Assembly (NCBI RefSeq): GCF_008370255.1
Contig: NZ_SEUI01000002.1
Location: forward strand, 692,221-756,220
Length of the DNA stretch: 64,000 nt
Source of the DNA: Pseudoalteromonas sp. FUC4
GTDB lineage: Bacteria > Pseudomonadota > Gammaproteobacteria > Enterobacterales > Alteromonadaceae
Direction: 5' to 3'
Below, in pieces: positions 25,715 to 35,006 of this stretch. How positions within the stretch are numbered: the stretch's first letter is position 1; every line of letters starts with the position of its first letter. The notes under the pieces were generated by a model. The model was given only the letters and a program-made list of their open reading frames with translations, was not told where the DNA came from and did no database searches. Made by a program: the position numbers and the translations under genes.

Positions 25715-27079
25715 ATGAGCACCCACAACAATAATAAAATGACCGTAATTTGTGCCAACATACTCGATTTTGTTGACGACCCAGCCATAGCCGGCGACAA
25801 CGCCCATCGCTATTTTGAAAAAGGCGCGTTAGTTATTCAAAACGGCAAAGTGGTTAACCTTGGTTACGAGCAAGACATACTGCCAAGCTTAGATAAATCA
25901 GCCACTATTATTCGCCACGATGGCAAATTGGTTATGCCCGGCATGATAGACACGCACATACATTTGCCGCAAACCGAAATGGTCGGCGCGTATGGCGAGC
26001 AGCTTTTAAGCTGGCTTACCGAATATGCCTTCCCCACTGAAAAAAAGTTTACCTGTGAGCATTATTCAAAAGACATATCTAACCGCTTTTTAGATGAGCT
26101 ACTTAGAAACGGCACCACCACCGCGTTGGTATTTGGTACTGTGCACCCGCAATCGGTGGATGCATTTTTTAACGAATCACAAAAACGTAATTTACGCATG
26201 ATTGCCGGTAAGGTGATGATGGACAGAAACTGCCCCGACGATTTATCAGATTGCGCGCAAACCAGTTACGATCAATCAAAAGCACTGATAGAAAAATGGC
26301 ACAATGTTGATAGGTTAAGCTATGCAGTAACGCCACGTTTTGCGCCCACATCAACTCCTGAGCAACTACAAAAATGTACTCAATTATTAGAAGAATACCC
26401 CGACACCTACCTACATACACACTTATCTGAAAACAAAGACGAGTGCGAATGGGTAAAAGGATTATTCCCAGAAGCAGAAGATTACCTTGGCGTTTACGAG
26501 CAAGCTAAAATGGTGCGTAAACGCTCGGTATTTGCTCATAGTATTCATTTATCTGAGCGTGAGCTTTGCTGCCTTGCCGATAACAACGCGGCTATATCTC
26601 ACTGCCCTACCTCTAACTTATTTTTAGGCTCGGGCTTATTAAATTTAAAAGCCTGTGAGGAGCACGGAATAAACGTGGGTATGGGTACCGATGTAGGCGC
26701 AGGCACAAGTTTTTCTATGCTACAAACAGGTAACGAAGCTTACAAAATCCAGCAATTACAAGGTCAAAAGTTTTCAGCATTTAAAGGCATGTATCTCGCT
26801 ACTTTAGGTGGTGCACGGGCGCTTGATTTAGAAGGCACTATAGGTAACTTTGCTATTGGCTGTGAAGCCGACTTTATAGTAATGGACTATGCGGCCACCT
26901 CGTTTTTAAAATTCAGAATTGGCCATGCAAAAACCCTGCATGAGCAACTTTTTGCCATGATGATGCTAGGCGATGACCGCTGCATAGAACAAACCTACAT
27001 CATGGGTAAAAGTGTGTATAAGCGCGATGATAAAGAGCAGTTTTCAGCAACACATACACCGCAATTAGAAGAGGCATAA
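25715..27079 (+). CDS. guaD: Guanine deaminase
   Basis: 454 residues of the amidohydrolase superfamily. Zinc ligands are visible in GMIDTHIHLPQTEMVGAYG, in YLHTHLSENKDE and in FAHSIHLSERE; GMGTDVGAGTSFSML holds the catalytic Asp, and HCPTSNLFLGSG is also typical of GuaD. It turns guanine into xanthine and so feeds XdhAB. It begins 3 bases after uraH. Confidence 0.95.
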   Translation: MSTHNNNKMTVICANILDFVDDPAIAGDNAHRYFEKGALVIQNGKVVNLGYEQDILPSLDKSATIIRHDGKLVMPGMIDTHIHLPQTEMVGAYGEQLLSWLTEYAFPTEKKFTCEHYSKDISNRFLDELLRNGTTTALVFGTVHPQSVDAFFNESQKRNLRMIAGKVMMDRNCPDDLSDCAQTSYDQSKALIEKWHNVDRLSYAVTPRFAPTSTPEQLQKCTQLLEEYPDTYLHTHLSENKDECEWVKGLFPEAEDYLGVYEQAKMVRKRSVFAHSIHLSERELCCLADNNAAISHCPTSNLFLGSGLLNLKACEEHGINVGMGTDVGAGTSFSMLQTGNEAYKIQQLQGQKFSAFKGMYLATLGGARALDLEGTIGNFAIGCEADFIVMDYAATSFLKFRIGHAKTLHEQLFAMMMLGDDRCIEQTYIMGKSVYKRDDKEQFSATHTPQLEEA

Positions 27080-27084
27080 CAGTT

Positions 27085-28296
27085 ATGGAGAACTATTTAT
27101 TTGAGCTTGCCCATTTAGTACTGCGTTATTTTCATGTAATTGCAGGCATTGCGTGGATTGGGGCGTCGTTTTATTTTGCGTGGCTTGATAATAACTTACA
27201 AACCCCGCCACAGTGGAAACAAAACAAAGGCATAAAAGGCGATTTATGGGCCGTGCACGGCGGTGGCTTTTACGAGGTGGCTAAGTATCAAAATGGCCCT
27301 GAAGAAATGCCGCATACCCTGCACTGGTTTAAATGGGAAGCCTACACAACGTGGATCACCGGTATTTTATTATTTAGCCTACTTTATTATGTTGGCGCCG
27401 ATGTTTACCTAATCGATAACAGTAAAAGTGAGCTAAGTAAATTTGCCGCTATTGGCGCGTCGCTTGGCTTTATTGGCTTAGGGTATGGTGTTTATCGATT
27501 ATTGTGTAAAACCCCGCTCGTTGAAAACGGTAAAGCGTTTATTGCTGTGGTTATTGGCATATTGGCCCTTTGGACTTACGGGGTTGACCAGCTATTCAGT
27601 GACCGCGCTGTGTATATTCATGTAGGTGCGCTTATTGGTACCTGTATGGTTGGCAATGTGTACCACATTATTATGCCAGGGCAACGCTACATGGTAAGCG
27701 AAGTAGAAGCTGGCCGTATTCCCGATTCAGCACCGGGTTTAAAAGCAAAGCTGTGCTCTATTCATAATAACTACGCCACGTTACCTGTGGTATTTATTAT
27801 GCTGAGCAACCACTTTCCTTATACCTACAGCCACAGCTTTGGCTGGCTTATATTAATTGCGCTATTTGGTATTGGCATGTGGATACGCCATTACTTTAAC
27901 TTAAAGCACCAAGGTATTAATAAACCTTCGGTGCTTGTAAGCGGTATTGCCGCCTTTTTTTCCCTAATGCTGGCTATAGCTCCGTGGCCTAGCAGCCCAA
28001 CAAATGCAGGCGAAAACGCACCTTTACAAGCAAGCATTACCGACACTCAAGCGTGGGATATAATCAGCAAGCACTGTACACAGTGCCACAGTGAAACACC
28101 TACCTCTGAGCTTTTTCAAACAGCGCCGCTTGGCTTTAAGCTCGACTCTATTAATGATGTAAAAAAAGCCAGCACGCTTATTCATACCCGCGCGGTTATA
28201 ACCAAAGACATGCCATTGGCAAATATGACCAAAATGACTGACACAGAGCGCGAAACGCTCGGCGCTTGGCTCACAACGCTTAAAAAGGAGCAATAA
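27085..28296 (+). CDS. puuD: Membrane urate oxidase PuuD with C-terminal cytochrome c
   Basis: 403 residues. The N-terminal 300 residues form about eight membrane helices with the PuuD pattern RYFHVIAGIAWIGASFYFAW and conserved His residues for haem or urate. The C-terminal 90 residues are a small cytochrome c with haem site CTQCH (Cys331, Cys334, His335) and the axial-type Met in TKDMPLANMTKM. PuuD oxidises urate to 5-hydroxyisourate and passes electrons to the respiratory chain, so no hydrogen peroxide is made, unlike soluble uricase. It lies 6 bases after guaD. Confidence 0.95.
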   Translation: MENYLFELAHLVLRYFHVIAGIAWIGASFYFAWLDNNLQTPPQWKQNKGIKGDLWAVHGGGFYEVAKYQNGPEEMPHTLHWFKWEAYTTWITGILLFSLLYYVGADVYLIDNSKSELSKFAAIGASLGFIGLGYGVYRLLCKTPLVENGKAFIAVVIGILALWTYGVDQLFSDRAVYIHVGALIGTCMVGNVYHIIMPGQRYMVSEVEAGRIPDSAPGLKAKLCSIHNNYATLPVVFIMLSNHFPYTYSHSFGWLILIALFGIGMWIRHYFNLKHQGINKPSVLVSGIAAFFSLMLAIAPWPSSPTNAGENAPLQASITDTQAWDIISKHCTQCHSETPTSELFQTAPLGFKLDSINDVKKASTLIHTRAVITKDMPLANMTKMTDTERETLGAWLTTLKKEQ

Positions 28297-28297
28297 C

Positions 28298-29230
28298 ATG
28301 AGCGAGCAATTTAAACACTACCCGCGCGATTTAATTGGTTATGGTGCAAACACTCCACATGCAAATTGGCCCAATAAAGCACGTATTGCCGTGCAAGTGG
28401 TATTAAATTACGAAGAAGGCGGCGAAAACTGCGTGCTGCATGGTGATGCAGTCGCTGAAACGTTTTTATCAGAAATAGTTAGTGCCCCGCATGTTGAAGA
28501 CCGCCATATAAGCATGGAGTCTATTTACGAATATGGCTCGCGAGCGGGTGTGTGGCGTTTACTTAAACTTTTTAAAAAATACGATATACCGGTCACCATT
28601 TTTGCAGTGGCAATGGCTCTTGAGCGCCACCCCGATGTTGCAAAAGCTTTTGTTGATGCAGGGCACGAAATAGCAAGCCATGGCCTGCGCTGGATTAATT
28701 ATCAAAATATAGATAAGCAAACCGAGCGCGAACATATGCAGCAAGCTATCGAGATTATTCAAACACTCACAGGTAAAAAGCCAAAAGGCTGGTATACCGG
28801 GCGCACAAGCCCAAATACCGCAGCACTAGTAGTTGAAAATGGTAATTTTTTATATGATGCCGACGATTACAGCGACGACCTACCTTTTTACTGTATTAAA
28901 GAAGGTAAACCGCAGTTAATAGTGCCCTACACGCTTGATGTAAACGATATGCGCTTTGCTGCCGTGCAGGGTTTTAATGCCGGCGATCAGTTTTATAATT
29001 ACTTAAAAGATGCCTTTGATACGCTATACGAGGAAGGCGACCCAGAAGGTGAAAACGCACCAAAAATGATGTCGATAGGTTTACATTGTCGCTTAATTGG
29101 CAGACCAGGAAGAATAAAAGCATTAGCAAGGTTTTTTGAATATGCCAGCGCGCATGAGCAGGTATGGTTTGCCACGCGCGAACAAATCGCCGAGCACTGG
29201 TTTAAAACCCATCCGTATAAGAAAGCCTAG
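28298..29230 (+). CDS. puuE: Allantoinase PuuE (polysaccharide deacetylase fold)
   Basis: 310 residues. The start YPRDLIGYGANTPHANWP and VVLNYEEGGENCVLHGD are PuuE hallmarks. DAGHEIASHGLRWINYQ carries the metal-type His residues of the NodB fold, and GLHCRLIGRPGR lies near the end. It hydrolyses allantoin to allantoate without the metal-dependent amidohydrolase DHOase fold. It is the last gene of the operon, 2 bases after puuD. Its product is the substrate of the AllC-like enzyme at 6157-7440. Confidence 0.95.
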   Translation: MSEQFKHYPRDLIGYGANTPHANWPNKARIAVQVVLNYEEGGENCVLHGDAVAETFLSEIVSAPHVEDRHISMESIYEYGSRAGVWRLLKLFKKYDIPVTIFAVAMALERHPDVAKAFVDAGHEIASHGLRWINYQNIDKQTEREHMQQAIEIIQTLTGKKPKGWYTGRTSPNTAALVVENGNFLYDADDYSDDLPFYCIKEGKPQLIVPYTLDVNDMRFAAVQGFNAGDQFYNYLKDAFDTLYEEGDPEGENAPKMMSIGLHCRLIGRPGRIKALARFFEYASAHEQVWFATREQIAEHWFKTHPYKKA

Positions 29231-29246
29231 TTTATATTTTTAAAAC

Positions 29247-29273
29247 ATAAAAAAGCCCAGCAATGCTGGGCTT
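29247..29273. terminator. Terminator hairpin between puuE and the protease gene
   Basis: AAGCCCAGC / GCTGGGCTT (29253-29273) has a 3-base loop. On the minus strand it is followed by TTTTT, so it terminates best for the protease transcript; on the plus strand it can end the puuE operon only weakly. Confidence 0.75.
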
Positions 29274-29302
29274 AAAGTAACTTTAGGAGTAGTGGTTTAT
29301 TT

Positions 29303-29568
29303 AGGGCGTGTTGACCTTTGTGGATTGAAATTTGTTCAATCTAGGGGCGATTAAATCGCGGCGCGAGGTTTGTAACCTAGTGGGCTAAGTAAAAAACGAG
29401 CTACAAAGAGTTTATCGTCCCTAGAAAGAACCCGAAGGGCAGCGCATGTTTAGCATTTATACTGCGTTATCGCCTATTTATGGGGAATAACCACACTACA
29501 TAGACTCTGCCTTGCCTAAAAACCAAACTCACTGCTGCAAATTCACCCAACAAAGTTCAATACGCCCT
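29303..29568. mobile_element. MITE-like element with terminal inverted repeats
   Basis: About 266 bp. The left end AGGGCGTGTTGACCTTTG and the right end CAAAGTTCAATACGCCCT are inverted repeats with 15 of 18 positions matching. The inside (GGGGCGATTAAATCGC and GAACCCGAAGGGCAGCGC) has no open frame, so it is a non-autonomous element. The right end reaches the stop codon of the S8 protease (TAG on the minus strand) and separates that gene from its hairpin terminator. Confidence 0.8.
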
Positions 29569-32068
29569 AGTTAAATGACACCGTAATGATGTTAGAACAT
29601 ACATTTTCAGTAACACATAATTGGTAATCGTACGAAGGTAATGTAGCACCACGTACATAATCACGGTATCTGCCGTTATCTGACGTTGTATCTACTAGCT
29701 CACCGTTACGGTATACGCTTAATGACTCAGCGCCTACACTATCCCAGCTTAGATCTACTCGCATAGTATCTAATCGAGACTTATTAGCACGTTTTAAAGT
29801 CAGTTCTAGCTCTACATCACTGACAACAACCGTTTGAATTGAAGTATTAGTGTTGCCTTCACTGTCAGTTACCGTTAGTTCTACATCGTAATTACCTGAT
29901 GCTGCATATACATGCATAGGGTTTTGATCAGATGATGTTGCTCCATCGCCAAAGCTCCAGCTCCACTGTGTAATATCGTTATTAGCATCAGTACTTGAGT
30001 CCGTAAAATTAACTGTTAGACCTTGTGTTTCAGCCTCAAAATCTGAGCGTGGTGGTTGTGGGCTAACTTCGCCAATAGCGCTTAATGTTAGTGACCATCC
30101 ATTAATTGTTCCAGTATCTACTGCGGCAGTATCTTCCACTTGTAGTGTCCAATCACCATATGCTACTTCACCGTTAAACGCATCTGAACTGAAGCTTTTG
30201 ACAATATCATCGTTACCACCGCCAACACTACTTTGTAATGTTACTTCAGTACCCTGTGCTGATATTAGTTTTACAACTAAATCACCTGAGTACGTATGAG
30301 TAATGTCAACATCAGCAGTTGTGCCAAATACAGTTAAATCATCAGAAATATTAATTACTGAACTTGCACCCTCAGGATCATTATCTGGTATTTCTATACT
30401 TGCACCGCTACTGTAAGTAAAGTCATTTAAACCAACTGGTTGAACCATTAACTTAACTGATTGCTGCTTAACAATATCACCCGCTGTAGCTGTTACCATT
30501 AGCTCGTAATCGCCCCACTGAGTGTCAGTGTCGGTTTCAACGTTAAGTTTTACTTCATCACCTGGGCGCGCTGTAAGCGATGATAAGTAAGCACCACCTA
30601 ATGTTGTTGATAGTTCAAGCGTTACTTCTTCATCCCACTCGGCAATTGAGCCAATTGTAAATGTATACTGTGCGGTTTCTCCGGCTACAACTTGTTGTGT
30701 AAGCGGACTGGCTGAAATTTTAAAGCCAGGAGTAGGATCTGCATCTAACAATGCTTGATTTGCGTTAAGGCGTGTACCGGCCACAGTTTTACCTTGAAGG
30801 GCTGCATTTACATCACCGCTGCTCATTAATAACGCTTTTAACTCTTGTGTTGTTAAATCAGGGTTGACTGATAACACTAATGCGGCGGCACCCGCCACAT
30901 GTGGCGTTGCCATTGATGTGCCCGAATAAGATGCATAGCTTTCACCCGGAGTAGTAGATAAAATAGCAGTACCTGGAGCGCCCATATCAACACTGGTTAA
31001 GCCCCAATGAGAGAACCATGAAATATCATCAGTTTGATTCGTACTAGCAACCGATAACACACTTGCGTTTTCGTAGTTTGATGGGTAGTGAGGGTTTACA
31101 TCGTTATCAATAGTATCGTTACCAGCCGCTGCTACAAATAGTAGTTCAGCGGCTTCACTCGATTCGATAGCATCAGCCAGTGCTTGGCTGTAACCACCAC
31201 CGCCCCAGCTATTATTTAATACACGTAAATTAACGCCTGAATTTTTAAGGCCAACCATGTAATCAATACATTTTATGGCATCAGAAGTTGAGCCATCACC
31301 TACTGAGTCTAAAAATTTACAACCCACTATTGATACTTCTTGATTTACACCTACTACCCCTACTGAATTATTACCACTTGCACCAATTGTTCCTGATACA
31401 TGGGTGCCGTGACCTTCATCGTCCATTGGGTCACCAGTATTTGTAATTGCATTAATACCATGAATATCATCAATAAAGCCGTTACCGTCATTATCAATAC
31501 CATCACCAGCAATTTCAGCGCTGTTCACCCAAATATTACTTGCTAAGTCACTGTGTGTGTAATCAACACCGGTATCAATAACACCCACAACTACATCTCG
31601 GCTACCCGTAGAAATGGTCCATGCCTCTACCGCATCAATATCAGCATCAACAGTACCACCAGTCTGACCTTCGTTATTTAAGCCCCAAAGCTCGTCAAAA
31701 CGAGGATCGTTTGGAGTACTTGCCATGCTCACTCGATAATCAGGCTCAACATATTCAATAGCTTGGTGAGATTTCAAACGTGCGATAGCATCTTTAGTGC
31801 TTATTCCTGACACTTTAAACTTAGCTAAACGCCCCGACAGCAAGGACGTATAGTTATCATCAATTTCATCTTTATTTATATCAGTAATTTTAGCTCTAAC
31901 TAATGAACGAGCCTGCTTGCGCATTTCTTTCGATGCATTACTTTTATATTTAACAATTATTGAATCACTGCTAGCAGTTGCAGATTGCTTTACACCCACA
32001 TCAGGAACCTTTGCAGCGGCTAAACAAGGAAGTAAGGCGAGCGTAATAATAGATAATTTTGTTTTCAT
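29567..32068 (-). CDS. Secreted S8 (subtilisin-like) serine protease with P domain and PKD domain
   Basis: About 833 residues from the ATG at 32068. The layout is: signal peptide MKTKLSIITLALLPCLAAA; I9-like propeptide to about residue 110; and an S8 catalytic domain with Asp165 (VIDTGVDYTH), His220 (EGHGTHVSG) and Ser385 (GTSMATPHVAG). Then come a linker, a proprotein-convertase P domain (IPDNDPEGASSVINIS to DTGTINGWSLTLS), a PKD domain (WSWSFGDGATSSD) and a C-terminal Fn3-like segment. It should be exported and degrade extracellular protein, typical of marine Alteromonadales. The stop codon is shared with the end of a MITE-like insertion, so the native C-terminus may have differed slightly. 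Confidence 0.92.
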   Translation of the reverse strand: MKTKLSIITLALLPCLAAAKVPDVGVKQSATASSDSIIVKYKSNASKEMRKQARSLVRAKITDINKDEIDDNYTSLLSGRLAKFKVSGISTKDAIARLKSHQAIEYVEPDYRVSMASTPNDPRFDELWGLNNEGQTGGTVDADIDAVEAWTISTGSRDVVVGVIDTGVDYTHSDLASNIWVNSAEIAGDGIDNDGNGFIDDIHGINAITNTGDPMDDEGHGTHVSGTIGASGNNSVGVVGVNQEVSIVGCKFLDSVGDGSTSDAIKCIDYMVGLKNSGVNLRVLNNSWGGGGYSQALADAIESSEAAELLFVAAAGNDTIDNDVNPHYPSNYENASVLSVASTNQTDDISWFSHWGLTSVDMGAPGTAILSTTPGESYASYSGTSMATPHVAGAAALVLSVNPDLTTQELKALLMSSGDVNAALQGKTVAGTRLNANQALLDADPTPGFKISASPLTQQVVAGETAQYTFTIGSIAEWDEEVTLELSTTLGGAYLSSLTARPGDEVKLNVETDTDTQWGDYELMVTATAGDIVKQQSVKLMVQPVGLNDFTYSSGASIEIPDNDPEGASSVINISDDLTVFGTTADVDITHTYSGDLVVKLISAQGTEVTLQSSVGGGNDDIVKSFSSDAFNGEVAYGDWTLQVEDTAAVDTGTINGWSLTLSAIGEVSPQPPRSDFEAETQGLTVNFTDSSTDANNDITQWSWSFGDGATSSDQNPMHVYAASGNYDVELTVTDSEGNTNTSIQTVVVSDVELELTLKRANKSRLDTMRVDLSWDSVGAESLSVYRNGELVDTTSDNGRYRDYVRGATLPSYDYQLCVTENVCSNIITVSFN

Positions 32069-32653
32069 TGTTCTATCCATAGTTTTTGTTGGGTTAGCTT
32101 AGATGCTCTAAGCACGTTTTTTCACTATTTCGAGTACAAGGGATCACATGGCATACATTTAGAAAACAACCTAATTGATAATTAAACAAGCTAAAAAATT
32201 AAAATGCTTAAAAAACCATCCATTTTGACCAGTTAATGTATAAAAAAAACACTAAACACAGACCTTTTAATGAAATTAACACTCGACAACTTACCTAATA
32301 CAGGGCCGTTAATTTTTACTGCTTTTATATCGAATTAATAATAAAAAACCAAAAAACCTCATAACCCACTGAAAAATAAAAATTAAATAATTGGTAAAAA
32401 ATGATGATTTAAGAAAAGACATTAGGGGAATACAGTAATTGGGTACTTAATAGTTAACAGTTATTAAACGTAAGTTAAAAATAATGACAAAACGCTTAGT
32501 AATAATTATTAATTACATCGTAAATTTTACTTTAAGAGCTTTTCAAGTGGATCACAAAACATTATATCGGCACGGCATGCTGAAACAAAAGATACCTTTT
32601 TAAAACTTATAACATCTAAGGTATTTTATTTTACTATTTCAAGGAGAAAAATA
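32069..32653. other. 585-base AT-rich gap between the protease and curlin genes
   Basis: No gene is seen. It must hold the divergent promoters. It is very AT-rich with runs of A and T, and has an ATACCTT / AAGGTAT inverted repeat within the last 65 bases before the curlin start. Such length and composition would suit binding of CsgD, IHF or H-NS-like proteins, but no specific site is clear. Confidence 0.5.
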
Positions 32654-34156
32654 ATGAAGTTAAACAAATCACTTTTAAGCTGCGCAGTAGCAATTGCAAT
32701 AGGTACTAGCTTTGCCTCTTATGCAGATACATCAAGCAAATCAGCATCAAACTCAGAACTTGCTACTAACGTTTCTGTAGAAAGTATTGAAAACTCGATG
32801 ACTTTAACACAAACTTTTAATGAAAATACTGCGCTACTAACTCAAGACGGCGACAGCAATACCATGCTTGTTACTACAACAGGTAACAACAATGAAACTG
32901 AAGTTTCTCAACTTCAATCAGGAAACTACGGCGAAGTTACCACTATTGGTGATAACAATGCGCAGGTATACGCCCAGGATGGGGTTGCTAATGGTTTTAT
33001 TACTGAGGTGACTGGCAATAATAATATGTTAATGGTTTCGCAATTTGGCCAAGGCTTTTTTGTAAATAATGAAGCAATTAATACGGTAACTGGTGATGAT
33101 AATATCATTGATGTTGAACAAGGCACTGGTGGCCACTGGTTTTACAACATGGATATGCAAGGAAACGCAAATGAAATCACTTCACTACAAACAGGTGAAT
33201 GGCATGAAGCTGAAATCACTATGCTCACGGGCGATGAAAACACTCTCGATTTAGTTCAAGACGGTTACTGGAACACCTTCAAAGTAAGTGGTCTTCAAGG
33301 TAATGAAAATGAACTTGAAGTTGAGCAACTGGGCGATCGCAATACAGCAACATTTAGCTCTATTTCAGGTGATGCTAATGAGCTTTCAGTTGAACAAGAT
33401 GGTAATACAAACGCAGTAACATTTGCAGCCGTTATTGGCGATGATAATGAAATAGATTTAGATCAAGAAGGATCAATGAATACTATTGAATCTAACTTGT
33501 TTGAAGGCTCAAATAACGACGTTTCTGCTACACAAGTTGGCGCTGAAAACTTAACAACTGCCGATATTATTGGTGATAATAACGAACTTACCGCAATCCA
33601 AATGGGTAACTTAAACGAAACTTATATGGGTGTTATTGGTTCTGACAATGAGTTTATGGTTAACCAAGTTGGCGATTTAAACTCTGTTCATTTAGCTAAC
33701 TTTAATGGCACAGGTAACGATGTTGATTTGGCTCAGTCTGGTGATGAAAATGCAATGCTAGTGCAATCGTCATATCCCGATGTATCGCTCACATCTAACA
33801 ATAACGATATCGACATTACGCAAAGTGGCTCGCAAAATGAAGCGATTGTTACGCTTGCTGGCATTTTAGACAGTAATGATAACCAAATTGATATTGCACA
33901 AAGTGGCATGTTAAACCTTGTTGATATGATGGTTGAAGGTAATAACCACAGTATTGATATTTCACAAGAAGGTGAAGGCAACTGGGTAGGCGGTGTTGAA
34001 CAATCAGCCTTTTTAGTTGGCGGTGAAAACGTAACATTCACAGTTACCCAAATGGGTAACGATAATATTGTTGAAGGCTCTGTAATTGGCTTTAACAGCA
34101 CGGTATCTGTTACTCAAATGGGTGACGGAAACACAGCAACAATTACGCAAATGTAA
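32654..34156 (+). CDS. Giant curlin-repeat amyloid protein (CsgA/CsgB-like)
   Basis: 500 residues against about 150 for enterobacterial CsgA. A Sec signal (MKLNKSLLSCAVAIAIGTSFASYA) is followed by about 19 tandem curlin repeats of 22-26 residues with the plan G-x-x-N-x5-Q-x-G-x2-N, for example GDDNEIDLDQEGSMN and GDANELSVEQDGNTN. Asn, Gln and Gly ladder positions are kept as in curli amyloid. The repeats are rich in Asp and Glu and nearly free of Lys. The last repeat ends in TATITQM with no tail. AAGGAG precedes the ATG. csgE, csgF and csgG follow, so it is the likely fibre subunit; no separate csgA or csgB is present. Confidence 0.9.
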   Translation: MKLNKSLLSCAVAIAIGTSFASYADTSSKSASNSELATNVSVESIENSMTLTQTFNENTALLTQDGDSNTMLVTTTGNNNETEVSQLQSGNYGEVTTIGDNNAQVYAQDGVANGFITEVTGNNNMLMVSQFGQGFFVNNEAINTVTGDDNIIDVEQGTGGHWFYNMDMQGNANEITSLQTGEWHEAEITMLTGDENTLDLVQDGYWNTFKVSGLQGNENELEVEQLGDRNTATFSSISGDANELSVEQDGNTNAVTFAAVIGDDNEIDLDQEGSMNTIESNLFEGSNNDVSATQVGAENLTTADIIGDNNELTAIQMGNLNETYMGVIGSDNEFMVNQVGDLNSVHLANFNGTGNDVDLAQSGDENAMLVQSSYPDVSLTSNNNDIDITQSGSQNEAIVTLAGILDSNDNQIDIAQSGMLNLVDMMVEGNNHSIDISQEGEGNWVGGVEQSAFLVGGENVTFTVTQMGNDNIVEGSVIGFNSTVSVTQMGDGNTATITQM

Positions 34157-34165
34157 TTGCCGAGG

Positions 34166-34195
34166 TGGGGAGGTTAACCCTCCCCATTTTAATTT
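34166..34195 (+). terminator. Hairpin with U-tract between curlin gene and csgE (attenuator)
   Basis: TGGGGAGG (34166-34173) pairs with CCTCCCCA (34179-34186), loop TTAAC, followed by TTTTAATTT right up to the csgE ATG. It has the form of an intrinsic terminator inside the operon and would lower csgEFG expression relative to the subunit gene. Confidence 0.75.
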
Positions 34196-34594
34196 ATGAA
34201 AAAAAACATTCGCTTTAATAGTTACCTACTCACACTCTCGCTATGTTTTTCTGGAGCAACTCATGCTGCTGATGAACTAGAAATAGACGGCTTATTACTC
34301 GATAGAAGTATTAGCCGCTTTGGTCATCAATTTTATTATGAATTTTCAAACTATTGGCGAGATCTCCCCTCAACGGCTGGTTTTAATATCGAAATAAAAG
34401 AAACCGTAATACCAAAAGCGGGTACACAACTTTCTTTAATAATGAATAACCAACTTGTTTACGCGACTTATTTAGGTCGCAGATTAGAACCCCTTGATGA
34501 GCGTGTTGAACAAGCTGTTTATACAGTAATAGACGCAATGGCTCGCTCAAACATGGCTGCATCAACCCCAGATATGGCTAAAGATGGATGGTAA
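34196..34594 (+). CDS. csgE: Curli assembly factor CsgE
   Basis: 132 residues. A signal peptide (MKKNIRFNSYLLTLSLCFSGATHA) is followed by the CsgE core ELEIDGLLLDRSISRFGHQF, then YEFSNYW and LYATYLGRR-like LVYATYLGRRLEP. CsgE is a periplasmic cap that guides CsgA to the CsgG pore. There is no good Shine-Dalgarno near the ATG; the purine-rich stretch upstream is inside the hairpin at 34166-34186. Confidence 0.92.
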   Translation: MKKNIRFNSYLLTLSLCFSGATHAADELEIDGLLLDRSISRFGHQFYYEFSNYWRDLPSTAGFNIEIKETVIPKAGTQLSLIMNNQLVYATYLGRRLEPLDERVEQAVYTVIDAMARSNMAASTPDMAKDGW

Positions 34595-34595
34595 A

Positions 34596-35006
34596 ATGAA
34601 AAAAACGGCCCTTATAATAACAATATTAAGCTTTTCGTCCCAAGCGACTGAAATAATTTATACTCCAATTAATCCAAGCTTTGGTGGTAACCCACTAAAT
34701 GCAAATATGTTGCTGAGCAAAGCGCAAGCTCAAAACAAGCATAAAGCGCCAGTAATCGAAAAAGGCTACGCAGAACAATTTCAAGACTCTTTAGAGCGCA
34801 CCTACTTAAACCGCATGGTAAGAGAAATTACCGATATGGCGTTTGGTGAAGATATTGAAGATAGTATTTTTAATCAAGACTCTATTTTTATGAGTGGTGA
34901 TTATCAAATTGAAGTTATAACCAGCACAACCGATTCTATTACAGTAAAAATAACAAATATATTAGATGACTCTGTTGTAATCATTGAAGTACCGAGGTTT
35001 GGATAA
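34596..35006 (+). CDS. csgF: Curli nucleation/secretion factor CsgF
   Basis: 136 residues from the ATG at 34596, just after the csgE stop. After a short signal peptide the mature N-terminus has the CsgG-binding motif YTPINPSFGGNPLNANMLLS, as in all CsgF. CsgF plugs the CsgG channel from outside and displays the nucleator. Its stop overlaps the csgG start (TAATG). Confidence 0.93.
   Translation: MKKTALIITILSFSSQATEIIYTPINPSFGGNPLNANMLLSKAQAQNKHKAPVIEKGYAEQFQDSLERTYLNRMVREITDMAFGEDIEDSIFNQDSIFMSGDYQIEVITSTTDSITVKITNILDDSVVIIEVPRFG

Noticed and set aside
32654..34156. Regular repeats that might be a CRISPR array or a DNA satellite
   Set aside because: The repeats are in protein, with divergent DNA and no fixed spacer. 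They are curlin repeats.
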